Translations under genes and position numbers: made by a program
In this document: piece by piece, positions 8,656-17,668 of the stretch
How positions within the stretch are numbered: the first letter of the stretch is position 1
Layout of the letters: every line of letters begins with the position of its first letter
DNA from: Cryobacterium arcticum
Lineage (GTDB): Bacteria; Actinomycetota; Actinomycetes; Actinomycetales; Microbacteriaceae
Reading direction: 5' to 3'
Length of the DNA stretch: 64,000 nucleotides
Assembly: GCF_003185895.1 (NCBI RefSeq)
Contig: NZ_QHLY01000012.1
Coordinates: 248,001-312,000, forward strand
The notes under the pieces: model-generated
Seen by the model: only the letters and a program-made list of their open reading frames with translations
What the model was told of the DNA's origin: nothing
Databases searched by the model: none

Positions 8656-10712
8656 CCCCGGCGCGCATGAGCACGAACCATAGACCGCTCCTGCTGGCCG
8701 GGCGCGAAGAGCAGCTCCGCACCGACGTCTCCTCGGTCAAGGGTGCACAGTTCCGTCGGCTGCTCGACGAATGCGAACGGTATCGGGGTCTGCCGCTGGC
8801 TGCGGAACATCCGGATGCGTCGATCACCTACGTCGGCGCCGCAGCGGCCAACCTTGCCCTCGCCTTTCGGCTGACCGGGCAGCAGCACTACCTCACGGAA
8901 CTGCGACGCTGGCTCGACGTAGCCGTCGGCTTCCCACACTGGGGTAAGGCCCACCTGCCTGACCACGACCTCGACGCCGGCTGGCTGCTGCACGGCCTGG
9001 GGCTCGCCTTTTCGTGGGCGGGCGACGCCCTGTTGGAGAACGACCGCGCGCGTTTACGCGACAAGCTCATCCTGCAGGGCACTCGGCTGCACGACTTCGC
9101 TGTGGCCTCGGAGGGTGGGTGGTGGGCCTCGTCCTACTGGCAGAACCACAACTGGATCTGTTTCGCGGGCCTCGCCACCGCGGCCTATGCGATCGCGGAC
9201 GAGCATCCCGCCGCCGTCGCTTGGTCGGACCTCGCCAAGGCGAACTTCGATACCGTGCTCGACCTGCTGCCGGAAGACGGCTCCAACAACGAGGGAGTCG
9301 TCTACTGGCGTTACGGGGTGCCTTGGTTGGTGAGCTACCTCGACGTGCTGCGCTCCGCGGAGGGCACGGACTGGTTTCCCCGCAGCGCCTACCTGCGGGA
9401 AACCTTCTGGTACCGCCTCTATCAGGCCGCACCCGACCTCGAACGAATTGTGAACCACGGCGACTGCCATGACCGGCGCAGTGGTCACTCGGTGGCGCTG
9501 TATTACAAGCTGGCCGCCGAATACGGCATCCCGCAGGCGCAGTGGCTGGCGCGCCGGGTCGCCGACGGGTTCTTCTGGCGAGAAGCCTACGAGAGCGGCG
9601 TCCGCCCCGGCGTGCGCGCCGAGGCCTACCAGGAACTGCTCTGGTTCGACCCTGACGTGGCCGAGGCGGGCCCCGACGTCCTGCCGACCAGCCGGTACTT
9701 TCCCGACCTCGGACTCGTCGTCGGCCGCACCTCATGGCAGCCGGACGCAACCCTCGTCTCCGTCAAGGCGGCCCCCGGTGGCGGGCATACGGCTTGGAAC
9801 GCCTCGGCCAGGCTGGATCTGGAGCGGGGCTGGACCACGCTGAACGCCGGCCACCAGCACCCGGACGCCGGCAGCTTCGCCATTCTCGGTCACGGTTCCT
9901 ACCTCGCCATCGATGAGGGTTACTCGTCCCGCAAACGCACCGACCACCACAATGGGGTGCTCGTGGACGGTCACGGGTTCGTGAACGAGGACCGCTACCA
10001 CGTGTTCGAGAATATCGATCGACAGCACACCGCCGAGGTGATGACGACGACGCTCGCCGGCGGGTGGGTGCATACCGTGAGCGAGATCGGGGCCATGTAT
10101 GACCCGGCTCTGGGCGTGCAGCGACTGCGCCGGCACCTGGTGATGTCACCCTCGGGCACGGTCTTCACTGTCGACGAGTGTGTGGCTCGCGAGCCGCGCA
10201 CCTTCACCTGGCTGCTGCAGACCGACAATCCGCCCGCACCGTTGGGAGACGGCCGGTATCTGGCCCAGGCAGGCAGCGGCTGCCTCCTGGTGACACTGCT
10301 CGGGCCGGCGGATGCCACCACCGAGGTCCACTCGACCACGGTCCAGGCCAACCCCACATCATCGACGCCCGCGTTGGCCATCGTGACCGAGCAGTACACC
10401 CTGCGGCACCGCACGGCACCGGTCTCCTCCGCGATTTTCGTCGCGGTCCTCGAGTCGCGCCCCTGGAACGGCGTCGCGCCGGCGGTAGTGACCGGGAGTG
10501 TCCGCGACCGGACGGTGCGCCTGAGAGTCACTGCGGGCGGCCATCGTGAAGATGTCGCCGTCCACCTGGACGGTCTGGCGCCGGAGCTACCGGTGACGGC
10601 CGGTCGGGCGCAGGTCGTCGGCACAGGATTCGCGGCCAGCACCGGCGGCACTCCATCCGTGGCGGCGTCAGTCCTGCCGGATTCCACGATCGAGGATGGG
10701 CTGCTCCGATGA
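8652..10712 (+). CDS. Second heparinase II/III-fold protein (PL15/PL21-like)
   Basis: A 686-residue protein with an alpha/alpha toroid (WASSYWQNHNWICFAG and NNEGVVYWRYGVPW, the Asn/Trp/Tyr/His motifs of this lyase class) and a beta-sandwich heparinase II/III domain with NAGHQHPDAGSFAILGHG. The pattern resembles PL15 oligo-alginate lyases and PL21 heparinase II, but the exact family is uncertain. No signal peptide is present. It begins four bases before the end of the previous lyase gene. Two different lyases in one operon suggest stepwise or two-linkage degradation of one imported oligosaccharide. Confidence 0.8.
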   Translation: MTPARMSTNHRPLLLAGREEQLRTDVSSVKGAQFRRLLDECERYRGLPLAAEHPDASITYVGAAAANLALAFRLTGQQHYLTELRRWLDVAVGFPHWGKAHLPDHDLDAGWLLHGLGLAFSWAGDALLENDRARLRDKLILQGTRLHDFAVASEGGWWASSYWQNHNWICFAGLATAAYAIADEHPAAVAWSDLAKANFDTVLDLLPEDGSNNEGVVYWRYGVPWLVSYLDVLRSAEGTDWFPRSAYLRETFWYRLYQAAPDLERIVNHGDCHDRRSGHSVALYYKLAAEYGIPQAQWLARRVADGFFWREAYESGVRPGVRAEAYQELLWFDPDVAEAGPDVLPTSRYFPDLGLVVGRTSWQPDATLVSVKAAPGGGHTAWNASARLDLERGWTTLNAGHQHPDAGSFAILGHGSYLAIDEGYSSRKRTDHHNGVLVDGHGFVNEDRYHVFENIDRQHTAEVMTTTLAGGWVHTVSEIGAMYDPALGVQRLRRHLVMSPSGTVFTVDECVAREPRTFTWLLQTDNPPAPLGDGRYLAQAGSGCLLVTLLGPADATTEVHSTTVQANPTSSTPALAIVTEQYTLRHRTAPVSSAIFVAVLESRPWNGVAPAVVTGSVRDRTVRLRVTAGGHREDVAVHLDGLAPELPVTAGRAQVVGTGFAASTGGTPSVAASVLPDSTIEDGLLR

Positions 10713-11425
10713 CCGCCTCCGGTCGGCTTCCCCGGGGCGGTTCCCGTCCGCCCGCCGCTCAGCGCGGGTGGGAGCACCGGTTGCTCGCCGCTCTGGCATA
10801 TCCCGCAAACCTGGCTTTCGTGGGGGTGGCCGCCCTCCTTCTGGCCGTGCCGATCGTCACCATCCTGCCTGCGTCGATCGCAGCGGGCCGGGCGTTACGG
10901 GCCTGGCTGCAGGACGGCGAAACCGCCGTCTTCACTGCAACGTTCCGGGAGTTCGGCGCCACCTGGCGACGCACCCTGCCCTTGGGCGTCGGCAGCGTCG
11001 TCGTCGTGTTCCTCCTGCTGGTGGACAGTGTCTTCCTGGGCCAACAACTCAGTGCGGCCGAGGCCGGAGCCAGCCCAGTGGCCTTGATCCTGGCCGCGGC
11101 CGCCGTCCCTGTGGCCGTTGCCGTGACCCTGCTGCTGCTGGCGCTGCCGGTTGCGGGCGCCAAGAGCCCGGACGCTACCGCCCGCCAATGGTTGGTGGAG
11201 TCCGGCTACCTGATCGCCCGCCGGCCGATTCAGGCGCTGCTGCTGCTGGCGACAGTCGCTTTCTTCGTTCTCACCTGTTACCTGCTGCCCACCCTGGTGC
11301 CGTTCTTCGGCCTCTCTCTGCCTGTCTATCTGGCCATCGTCACCCTCGGCCGGGAGAAGCCGGACACGTCGGCATCCGCACCGAACGCCACCGGCGGTTC
11401 AACCCCGTCACTGGAGCAGCCATGA
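10709..11425 (+). CDS. YesL/DUF624-family membrane protein
   Basis: A 238-residue protein with about five hydrophobic helices, matching the YesL (DUF624) family in pattern: LPASIAAGRALRAWLQDGE after the first two helices, then GATWRRTLPLG. YesL proteins are found next to MalFG-type ABC importers in polysaccharide loci, such as the rhamnogalacturonan cluster of Bacillus subtilis; their function is unknown. It is the last gene of the operon, with an ATGA overlap with the lyase gene and a convergent LacI gene 29 bp downstream. Confidence 0.8.
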   Translation: MTASGRLPRGGSRPPAAQRGWEHRLLAALAYPANLAFVGVAALLLAVPIVTILPASIAAGRALRAWLQDGETAVFTATFREFGATWRRTLPLGVGSVVVVFLLLVDSVFLGQQLSAAEAGASPVALILAAAAVPVAVAVTLLLLALPVAGAKSPDATARQWLVESGYLIARRPIQALLLLATVAFFVLTCYLLPTLVPFFGLSLPVYLAIVTLGREKPDTSASAPNATGGSTPSLEQP

Positions 11426-11454
11426 TCTGCGGTTCGGTGTGCTCCGAGCGGTGG

Positions 11455-12429
11455 TCAGTCGATGGGTGACCAGCGCACCGGCACCGGCAACTTGGTGGCC
11501 GCCGCATCCGGCAGCACGCCGGAGTGCGGGGGTGCGTCGATGCGCTCGATCAGGCGGTGCATGGCCTGACGGCCGAGCTCCTCACCGTCGACCTCGATCG
11601 ACGGGGCGCCGCGCAGGTTGAGGGCGGCCACAACGCTGTCGTCGGCGCTCACGATGATGTCGCCCGGCACGGCCAGCCCGCGGGCGTTGAGGCCGAAGAT
11701 CAGGCCGAGCGAGATCGCGGCGGCATAGGAGATCACCGCGGTTGCGCCGGATTCGACGATGGCCGCGGTCGCGGTCACGCCGGAGGCGACGGTGGCCGGG
11801 TACGGTCCCAGCACGGTGAGGGTGCAGCGGCCGGCGGCCGCGGCCTGCACAGCCGCGATGCGCTGGGTGTTCTGCCACGACCGGTCCGGGCCGCCCACGA
11901 AGGCGATCGAGGTGTGCCCGCGGTCGATAAAACCGCGGGCCAGCTCGCCGAATGCGGTGGCGGTGTCGGCCGACACCGATGGCAGGCCGGCGATTTCCCG
12001 GTCGATCAGCACACTCGGGATGCCGGCCGCTGCCGGGTAGACGACCTCGTCGGCGCCGCGCGGGGCGGCAATGAGAAAGCCGTCCACCTGCCGGGACAGG
12101 GTGTCGAAGGCGGCGATGTCGGCGGGGGAGTCGAGCCCGTGCACGGCAATGGTGAGGTGCAGGCCGGAGGCGGCGGCCTGTTCCTGGGCGCCCCGGATGA
12201 TCGGGGTGAAGAAACTGTTCTCCAGGGTGGGCACCACGATGGCCACGAGTCCGGTGCGTCCGCCGGCGAGCGCACGGGCGGTGCGGTTGGGCACAAAACC
12301 GAGCACCCGAGCCGAGTCCAGCACCCGCGCGACAGTGGCCGGCGACACCAGCGACGGCCTGCTCAGCGCGCGCGACGCGGTGGCCTTCGAGACGCCCGCG
12401 TGCTGCGCGACGTGGTCCAAAGTTGCCAC
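11455..12429 (-). CDS. LacI-family transcriptional regulator of the Pot-type operon
   Basis: A 324-residue LacI regulator. The HTH is TLDHVAQHAGVSKATASRAL directly after the chosen GTG start at 12429; starts further upstream would run into the operator. The effector domain is complete and ends RWSPID. It is divergent from the Pot-type ABC genes, and the double operator at 12523-12556 lies between them. The KATASRAL recognition helix fits the TG-N-AACCGGTT-N-CA class of LacI operator. It probably controls the importer and the deaminase in response to a nucleoside-like or related ligand. Confidence 0.88.
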   Translation of the reverse strand: MATLDHVAQHAGVSKATASRALSRPSLVSPATVARVLDSARVLGFVPNRTARALAGGRTGLVAIVVPTLENSFFTPIIRGAQEQAAASGLHLTIAVHGLDSPADIAAFDTLSRQVDGFLIAAPRGADEVVYPAAAGIPSVLIDREIAGLPSVSADTATAFGELARGFIDRGHTSIAFVGGPDRSWQNTQRIAAVQAAAAGRCTLTVLGPYPATVASGVTATAAIVESGATAVISYAAAISLGLIFGLNARGLAVPGDIIVSADDSVVAALNLRGAPSIEVDGEELGRQAMHRLIERIDAPPHSGVLPDAAATKLPVPVRWSPID

Positions 12430-12522
12430 GGAAACCCGACTTTCTGGTGAGAGGGCGACCCCGCAGGATTTACGTGGTCGTAACATTTGCCGGTGAAATG
12501 CCGACGGTCGGTGCCTTAGGTT

Positions 12523-12556
12523 GGAATGAAACCGGTTGCACAACCGGTTTCATTCC
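12523..12556. promoter_or_regulatory. Double LacI operator (large perfect inverted repeat)
   Basis: Two 16-bp arms (GGAATGAAACCGGTTG and its exact complement) are separated by CA. Each arm contains the palindrome AACCGGTT (12530-12537 and 12542-12549). TGAAACCGGTTGCA at 12527-12540 is a full LacI-type operator, and the second core forms another site with its centre 12 bp away. It lies just upstream of the TAGTAT -10 for the importer operon. Confidence 0.75.
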
Positions 12557-12560
12557 CCCC

Positions 12561-12566
12561 TAGTAT
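12561..12566 (+). promoter_or_regulatory. -10 element of the Pot-type ABC operon
   Basis: TAGTAT, 18 bp before the ATG. A TTGCAC at 12536-12541 inside the operator could be the -35, but the 19-bp spacing is long. Repressor bound at 12523-12556 would cover this -35. Confidence 0.5.
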
Positions 12567-12584
12567 GCCGAAGGTTAGCTCTGT

Positions 12585-13406
12585 ATGTCTCGAAAACCAG
12601 CACTACTGCTCGTCCCGGGTCTGGTGTTCATTCTGTTCGGTTTTGCGATCCCCTCGGCACTGATGCTGCTCGCGCCGCCGTCCACCCCCACCGCGGATGT
12701 CTTCGCCCGGCTGGGTGCGATGCTCACCGACCCGTATGACCTCGCCATCATCTGGCGCACCGTGCGGATCGGCCTGATCGTCACCGTCGCCTGCGTGCTG
12801 CTGGGCTTCCCGATCGCCTACCTGCTGGCCCGCTCCACCTCCCGGTTCGCCGGCATGTGGCTGGCCCTGGCCATCTTCCCGCTGCTGCTGAGCAATGTGG
12901 TGCGCACCTTCGGCTGGTTGGTCATCCTCGGTAGCCAGGGCGCCATCGGCCAGCTGCTCGTGATCCTCGGCGTCACCGACCAGCCGCCCCAGTTGCTCTA
13001 CACCGAACTCGCCGTGGTGCTCGGCCTCATCCAGCTCTTCCTGCCCCTGGCCGTGATCTCCTGCTACTCGGCCGTGGCCCAGGTCGACGCCGGCCTCGAC
13101 CACGCCGCTCGGGGACTGGGCGCCACCAAATCCCAAACCCTCTGGAAGATCGTGATCCCACTGTCCCGCCCCGGCATCCTCATCGCCGGCACCCTCGTCT
13201 TCGCCGGCGCCACCACGGCGTACACCACGCCGTACTTGCTCGGCGGCTCCAGCCAGCGGATGCTCTCCACCCAGCTCTTCTCCTACGCCAGCGTCAGCGT
13301 GGACTGGGCCGCCGCATCCGCCACAGCGCTGATCATGACGGTGCTGGTGTTCCTGGTCTCCGGGCTCTCCTCGCTCGTCTCCCGCAAGGCAGGGGTCACC
13401 GCATGA
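12585..13406 (+). CDS. ABC transporter permease (PotB type)
   Basis: A 273-residue permease with six membrane helices and the EAA-type loop HAARGLGATKSQTLWKIVIP. It belongs to the spermidine/putrescine-type (PotB) branch, which also includes importers of amino-acid-like and nucleobase-like compounds. GAAGG lies about 10 bp before the ATG. It is the first gene of the operon controlled by the divergent LacI regulator. Confidence 0.88.
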   Translation: MSRKPALLLVPGLVFILFGFAIPSALMLLAPPSTPTADVFARLGAMLTDPYDLAIIWRTVRIGLIVTVACVLLGFPIAYLLARSTSRFAGMWLALAIFPLLLSNVVRTFGWLVILGSQGAIGQLLVILGVTDQPPQLLYTELAVVLGLIQLFLPLAVISCYSAVAQVDAGLDHAARGLGATKSQTLWKIVIPLSRPGILIAGTLVFAGATTAYTTPYLLGGSSQRMLSTQLFSYASVSVDWAAASATALIMTVLVFLVSGLSSLVSRKAGVTA

Positions 13407-14197
13407 GAGGCCGTCCCGTCCTCGGCACCCTGGCGGTGCTCGGCTACATCATCATGATCGTGCCGATCCTGTTCGTCGTCTCCACGGCGTTCACCGCCGG
13501 TGATGCGCTCACCTTCCCTCCGCAGGGACTCTCGCTGCGCTGGTTCGGCGAGGCCCTGGCCTACCAGCCGTTCATCAGCGCGCTGGTCTCCTCGCTGCAG
13601 CTGGCCGTGGTCTCCACCGCGCTTGCCCTGCTGCTCGGCGTGCCCGTGACCCTGGCCATCCAGCGCGGCAAGATCCCCGGCAAGTCCCTCGTCGAGGGCC
13701 TGTTCCTCTCGCCGCTCGTGGTGCCGGAGCTGGTGGTGGGCCTGGCGCTCTACCAGCAGATCATGATCGGCCTGCACCAGACGTCGTTCGTCGCCCTGCT
13801 CGTGGGCCACACCGTGCTGCTGCTGCCCTATGCGGTGCGGGTGACCGGCGCGTCCCTCGCCCTGGCCGACCCGGCGGTCGAGGAGGCCGCCAGGGGCCTC
13901 GGCGCATCCCCGCTGCGCACCTTCTTCTCGGTGACACTGCCGCTGCTGCGGCCGGGCATATTCTCGGCCGGCCTGCTCAGCTTCGTCACCTCGTTCAACA
14001 ACGTGCCGTTGTCGCTGCTGCTGCAGAGCCGCCAATTCCGCACCCTGCCGGTCACGATGCTCGATTACGTGCAGCAGTCCTATGACCCGATGATCGCGGC
14101 CATGTCCACGCTCATCCTCGCCGGAACAGTCGTCATCGCGATCGTGGCCGAGAAAACAGTCGGCTTCGCCAAGATCTTCGGAGGTATCAACAAATGA
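13403..14197 (+). CDS. ABC transporter permease (PotC type)
   Basis: A 264-residue permease, partner of the preceding one, with six helices and the loop EEAARGLGASPLRTFFSVTL. It starts with an ATGA overlap. Confidence 0.88.
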   Translation: MRGRPVLGTLAVLGYIIMIVPILFVVSTAFTAGDALTFPPQGLSLRWFGEALAYQPFISALVSSLQLAVVSTALALLLGVPVTLAIQRGKIPGKSLVEGLFLSPLVVPELVVGLALYQQIMIGLHQTSFVALLVGHTVLLLPYAVRVTGASLALADPAVEEAARGLGASPLRTFFSVTLPLLRPGIFSAGLLSFVTSFNNVPLSLLLQSRQFRTLPVTMLDYVQQSYDPMIAAMSTLILAGTVVIAIVAEKTVGFAKIFGGINK

Positions 14198-15219
14198 CCA
14201 ATGCGGCAGAATTCTCAGGCGTCACCCAGTCGTACGGCGAGACCATCGCCGTGGACAACCTCAACCTGCAGATCGAAGAGGGCAAGCTCACCACCCTGCT
14301 CGGCCCCAGCGGGTGCGGCAAGACCACCACCCTGCGCATGCTCGCCGGCTACATCACGCCCTCGGCCGGCACCATCACCATCAACGGCGTCGACGCCACC
14401 CGGCTGCCGCCGGAGAAGCGCAACCTGGGCATGGTCTTCCAGTCCTACGCGCTGTTCCCGCACCTCACCGTGGCCGACAACGTGGGCTTCGGCCTCAAGC
14501 TCCGCAAGGTCCCGGCCGCCAAGCGCCGCGAACTGGTGCTGCACAACCTCGACCTCGTCGGGCTGGCGCACCTGGCCGACCGCAAGCCCAAGGCCCTCTC
14601 CGGCGGCCAGCAGCAGCGCGTCGCCCTGGCCAGGGCGATCGCCATCAGCCCCTCCCTGCTGCTGCTCGACGAGCCCCTCTCCAACCTCGACGCCAGGCTC
14701 CGGGTGCAGATGCGCAGCGAGATCCGGCGCATCCAGGCCGAGACCGGCCTCACCGTGGTGCTGGTCACCCATGACCAGGAGGAAGCGCTCGAGATGAGCG
14801 ACGTCATGGTCGTGATGCGGGCAGGCAAGGTCATGCAGACCGGCGCCCCGGCCACGGTCTTCACCGCCCCGGCCAACCGGTTCGTCGCCGACTTCCTCGG
14901 TTACGAGAACTTTCTGGCCACGGCCGACGGCAGCCTGCTCACCGTGCGGCCCGAACACCTGCGGGTCGGCACCGCGGGCGGCACCACCGGGGGAGCGCCC
15001 GCGACCGGCCTCAACCTGCCCGCCGTCGTCACCGATTCGGTCTACCGCGGCGTCGACCACATCGTCACCATGACCGCCACGGATGCCGCCGGCCAGCAGA
15101 CAACGCTCGTCTCGACCACCCGCCGCGACACCCTCAGCAGCGACCAGAGCGGCGTGCGCCCCGGCGACCGCGTGCTGGCCCAGGCCCGCGACCACGAGAT
15201 CGTGCGCCTCGCCGCCTGA
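14194..15219 (+). CDS. ABC transporter ATP-binding protein (PotA type)
   Basis: A 341-residue ATPase: Walker A GPSGCGKTT, signature LSGGQQQRVALARA, Walker B LLLLDEPLSNLD, H-loop VTHDQEEAL, then a TOBE-like regulatory domain from about residue 240. A GGAGG ribosome site precedes the ATGA overlap with the permease gene. It energises the two upstream permeases. Confidence 0.92.
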   Translation: MTNAAEFSGVTQSYGETIAVDNLNLQIEEGKLTTLLGPSGCGKTTTLRMLAGYITPSAGTITINGVDATRLPPEKRNLGMVFQSYALFPHLTVADNVGFGLKLRKVPAAKRRELVLHNLDLVGLAHLADRKPKALSGGQQQRVALARAIAISPSLLLLDEPLSNLDARLRVQMRSEIRRIQAETGLTVVLVTHDQEEALEMSDVMVVMRAGKVMQTGAPATVFTAPANRFVADFLGYENFLATADGSLLTVRPEHLRVGTAGGTTGGAPATGLNLPAVVTDSVYRGVDHIVTMTATDAAGQQTTLVSTTRRDTLSSDQSGVRPGDRVLAQARDHEIVRLAA

Positions 15220-15282
15220 CCGTCCCCTCCTCGGCACTTTTCCCACTGCAGCACCCGTCCCCCCACACCCAAAGGAAACACA

Positions 15283-16380
15283 ATGTCCCACGCATTTCCT
15301 CGCCGGCGCACCGCGGTCCTCGGTCTCGCTTTCGTCGCCACCGCCGCCCTCCTGGCCGGCTGCTCCGCCACCCCGGCGCCTACGGCCACCCTCGAGCCCG
15401 GCGAGACCGCCAGCGGCACTCTCGTGGTGAGCACCTTCCCGTTCGGCGTCGAAGAGTTCCAGCAGGCGATCGTCGACCCGTTCGAAGAGGCCACCGGCAT
15501 CACCGTCGAACTCGACACGGGCAGCAACGCCGACCGGCTCTCCAAGCTCGAACTGAACGGTGACTCCTCGGGCATCGACGTGATGCTCATCTCCGACTAC
15601 TACGCCGCGCTCGGCCAGTCCAAGGACCTCTTCGCCGAGGTCGACGCCGACGAGGTGCCGAACCTCGCCGAAATCAGCGACTTTGCCAAGGAAGAGCAGT
15701 ACGACGGGCCGGCCTACAGCTACCAGCTCAACGGCACCCTGTACCGCACCGACCAGATGACTGCGGCCCAGGCCGCCGACTGGGAGACCTTCGGCGAGCC
15801 CGAGTACGCCGGCAAGATCGCCATGCCCGACATCTCCGTCACCGCCGGCCAGCTCACCGTCTCCGGCATCGCGGATGTCTTCGGCTCGGACCCGTATGAC
15901 GTCGACGAGGCGTTCAGCACCCTGGCCTCCTGGAACGACAACGTACTGCAGTACTACACGTCCTCCACCGAGGTCTCCAGCCTGCTCAGCCAGGGTGAGA
16001 TCGCCGCCGCTCCGGCGCTCAGCGGCTTTGCCACCAGCCTCGTCGCCTCCGGCGCGCCCATCGCCTGGACCGCTCCGACCGAGGGCAAGTTCATGGCCAC
16101 CAACCGGGCCATGATCCCCGTCGGCGCCCCGAACACCCCGGCCGCGAACGCGTTCATCGACTACCTGCTCTCGGCTGAGGCACAGACCTCCTCGGCCGCG
16201 ATCGTCGGCGACCTGCCGGTGAACCCGGGCGCCACCGTGCCGGAGGACCTCACCGAGATCGCCGGCCTCGCCGCGACCGACCCGATCGGCGACGGATACG
16301 CCACGCTCGACATCGACACGATCGTGGAGAACCGCACCGACTGGGTCGACCGGTTCGCCCGTGAGGTCTCCTCGCTCTAA
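15283..16380 (+). CDS. ABC transporter substrate-binding lipoprotein (PotD/PotF type)
   Basis: A 365-residue extracellular solute-binding protein with signal peptide and lipobox LAGC (Cys near residue 28), then a linker and the PotD-like fold (LVVSTFPFGVEEFQQAIVDPF). AAAGGAA lies a few bases before the ATG. The ligand is not evident: the polyamine-type fold is shared by many importers. The deaminase-like gene next door points to a purine nucleoside or modified base as an alternative. A 63-bp gap separates it from the ATPase gene. Confidence 0.86.
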   Translation: MSHAFPRRRTAVLGLAFVATAALLAGCSATPAPTATLEPGETASGTLVVSTFPFGVEEFQQAIVDPFEEATGITVELDTGSNADRLSKLELNGDSSGIDVMLISDYYAALGQSKDLFAEVDADEVPNLAEISDFAKEEQYDGPAYSYQLNGTLYRTDQMTAAQAADWETFGEPEYAGKIAMPDISVTAGQLTVSGIADVFGSDPYDVDEAFSTLASWNDNVLQYYTSSTEVSSLLSQGEIAAAPALSGFATSLVASGAPIAWTAPTEGKFMATNRAMIPVGAPNTPAANAFIDYLLSAEAQTSSAAIVGDLPVNPGATVPEDLTEIAGLAATDPIGDGYATLDIDTIVENRTDWVDRFAREVSSL

Positions 16381-16400
16381 GCCAGCAGCACTGCCCGCAA

Positions 16401-16441
16401 GCGGCGGCCGGACGGGTTCCCCCCACCCGGCCGGTCGCCGC
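16401..16441 (+). terminator. GC-rich hairpin between binding protein and deaminase genes
   Basis: Arms GCGGCGGCCGG (16401-16411) and CCGGTCGCCGC (16431-16441) pair at 10 of 11 positions. No T-run follows, so it may be an attenuator or mRNA-stabilising hairpin rather than a full terminator. Confidence 0.4.
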
Positions 16442-16472
16442 CACCATCTCTTCAGTTACCACCGTGAAAGCC

Positions 16473-17579
16473 ATGACGCTCATCGAAACGCCCACCACCG
16501 CCAGCTACCTCGACCGGATGCCGAAGACCGACCTGCACTGCCACCTCATCGGCACCGTGCGGGCGTCGACCTTCGGCGAGCTGGCCCGCCGCGAGAAGCT
16601 GGCGCTGCCCGACAGCGCCGAGGCGATCTTCCGCGACATCAACTCACTGCCGCCGGACCCCGCGCTGTACGCCGACACCCGCATCCCCGTGCCGATGGGG
16701 CGGAGCGCCAACGAACCGGTCACGTCTTACTCGCTGTTCAAGGCATCCGAATGGGTGGTTTCGGTGCTGCGCAGTGCCGAGGACCTCACCCGCATCACCT
16801 ACGAGGCTTTCGAGAGCGCTCACCAGAGCGGCACCCGGCACCTCGAGTTGTTCTTCGACCACCTGCCGCCGCACCTGGAATCGCTCGGTTACCGTGGCGC
16901 CGTCGAGGCGTATGCCGACGGCATCCGCCTGGCCGAACGCGACTTCGGCATGACCGGCCGCATGATCGCGGGCATCGACCGCAGCAAGAGCGGCGAGCAC
17001 GCGCTGCAGTTGGTGCAGCAGATCGTGGACAACCCGCACGAGTACGTGGTGGGCATCGGCCTCGACAACCTCGAGACCGCCGGCCCGCCGGAGCGGTTCA
17101 TCGACGCCTATCGGCTGGCCGGCGCCGCGGGCCTGAAGCGCACCGCGCACTCCTCCGAGCACGCGCCCATCGCCGCCAACACGATCACCTGCCTCGACGA
17201 GCTGGGCTGCGACCGCATCGACCACGGCTATTTCGTGCTCGAAGACGACGCCGTGGTGGAGCGCGTGCGCGCCGACCAGACCGCGTTCATCGTGGCCTTC
17301 ACCACCTCGCGCCGGTCCTGGCGACCGTGGCGCCAGGCGTCGATCAAGGCGATGCTGGATGCCGGCCTGAACGTGGTGCTCTCCTCCGACGACCCCGGCA
17401 TGTTCCCCACCACCCTCGCCACCGAGTACCGCATCGCTGCGACCGAACTGGCCGTGCCGGCTGAGAAGCTGCGCGCGATGTCCCTGGCCGGAGTGGAGGC
17501 TGCCTGGCTGCCCGAGCCCGAGAAGGCGTTCCTGCGCCAGCGGTTCCTCACCGAATTCGCCGCGCTCGAGAGCGCCTGA
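16473..17579 (+). CDS. Adenosine/adenine deaminase-like metal-dependent hydrolase
   Basis: A 368-residue TIM-barrel deaminase of the adenosine deaminase family. Metal and catalytic residues are present: H22-C-H24, H226-S-S-E229 (where classical enzymes have HAGE), D250-H251-G252, and D306-D307 in SSDDP. The usual LAGxE segment is replaced by LDNLE, and HAGE and NTDDP are altered at non-catalytic positions, so substrate choice may differ from adenosine. I chose the ATG at 16473 because GAAAG precedes it; a GTG three codons upstream is possible. It is the last gene of the LacI-controlled importer operon and probably acts on the imported compound. Confidence 0.82.
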   Translation: MTLIETPTTASYLDRMPKTDLHCHLIGTVRASTFGELARREKLALPDSAEAIFRDINSLPPDPALYADTRIPVPMGRSANEPVTSYSLFKASEWVVSVLRSAEDLTRITYEAFESAHQSGTRHLELFFDHLPPHLESLGYRGAVEAYADGIRLAERDFGMTGRMIAGIDRSKSGEHALQLVQQIVDNPHEYVVGIGLDNLETAGPPERFIDAYRLAGAAGLKRTAHSSEHAPIAANTITCLDELGCDRIDHGYFVLEDDAVVERVRADQTAFIVAFTTSRRSWRPWRQASIKAMLDAGLNVVLSSDDPGMFPTTLATEYRIAATELAVPAEKLRAMSLAGVEAAWLPEPEKAFLRQRFLTEFAALESA

Positions 17580-17583
17580 GTCT

Positions 17584-17644
17584 CGCGAGCCGTGAGTTAA
17601 GCCCCGAAAAACTCCAGGTTTCGGTGCTTGGCTCACGGCTCGCG
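17584..17644. repeat. 61-bp REP-like hairpin repeat, copy 1
   Basis: Outer arms CGCGAGCCGTGAG (17584-17596) and its perfect complement (17632-17644) enclose shorter pairings AAGC/GCTT and CCGAAA/TTTCGG, giving a long cruciform. A second 61-bp copy lies at 58040-58100. It also sits where a terminator for the deaminase gene would be expected. Confidence 0.7.
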
Positions 17645-17668
17645 TAGGTGGGGGCGGCTCACCGTAAA

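Noticed and set aside
12585-16380. Naming the importer as a spermidine/putrescine transporter (potABCD)
   Set aside because: The fold is shared by many importers, and the linked deaminase and LacI control argue against a firm polyamine call.
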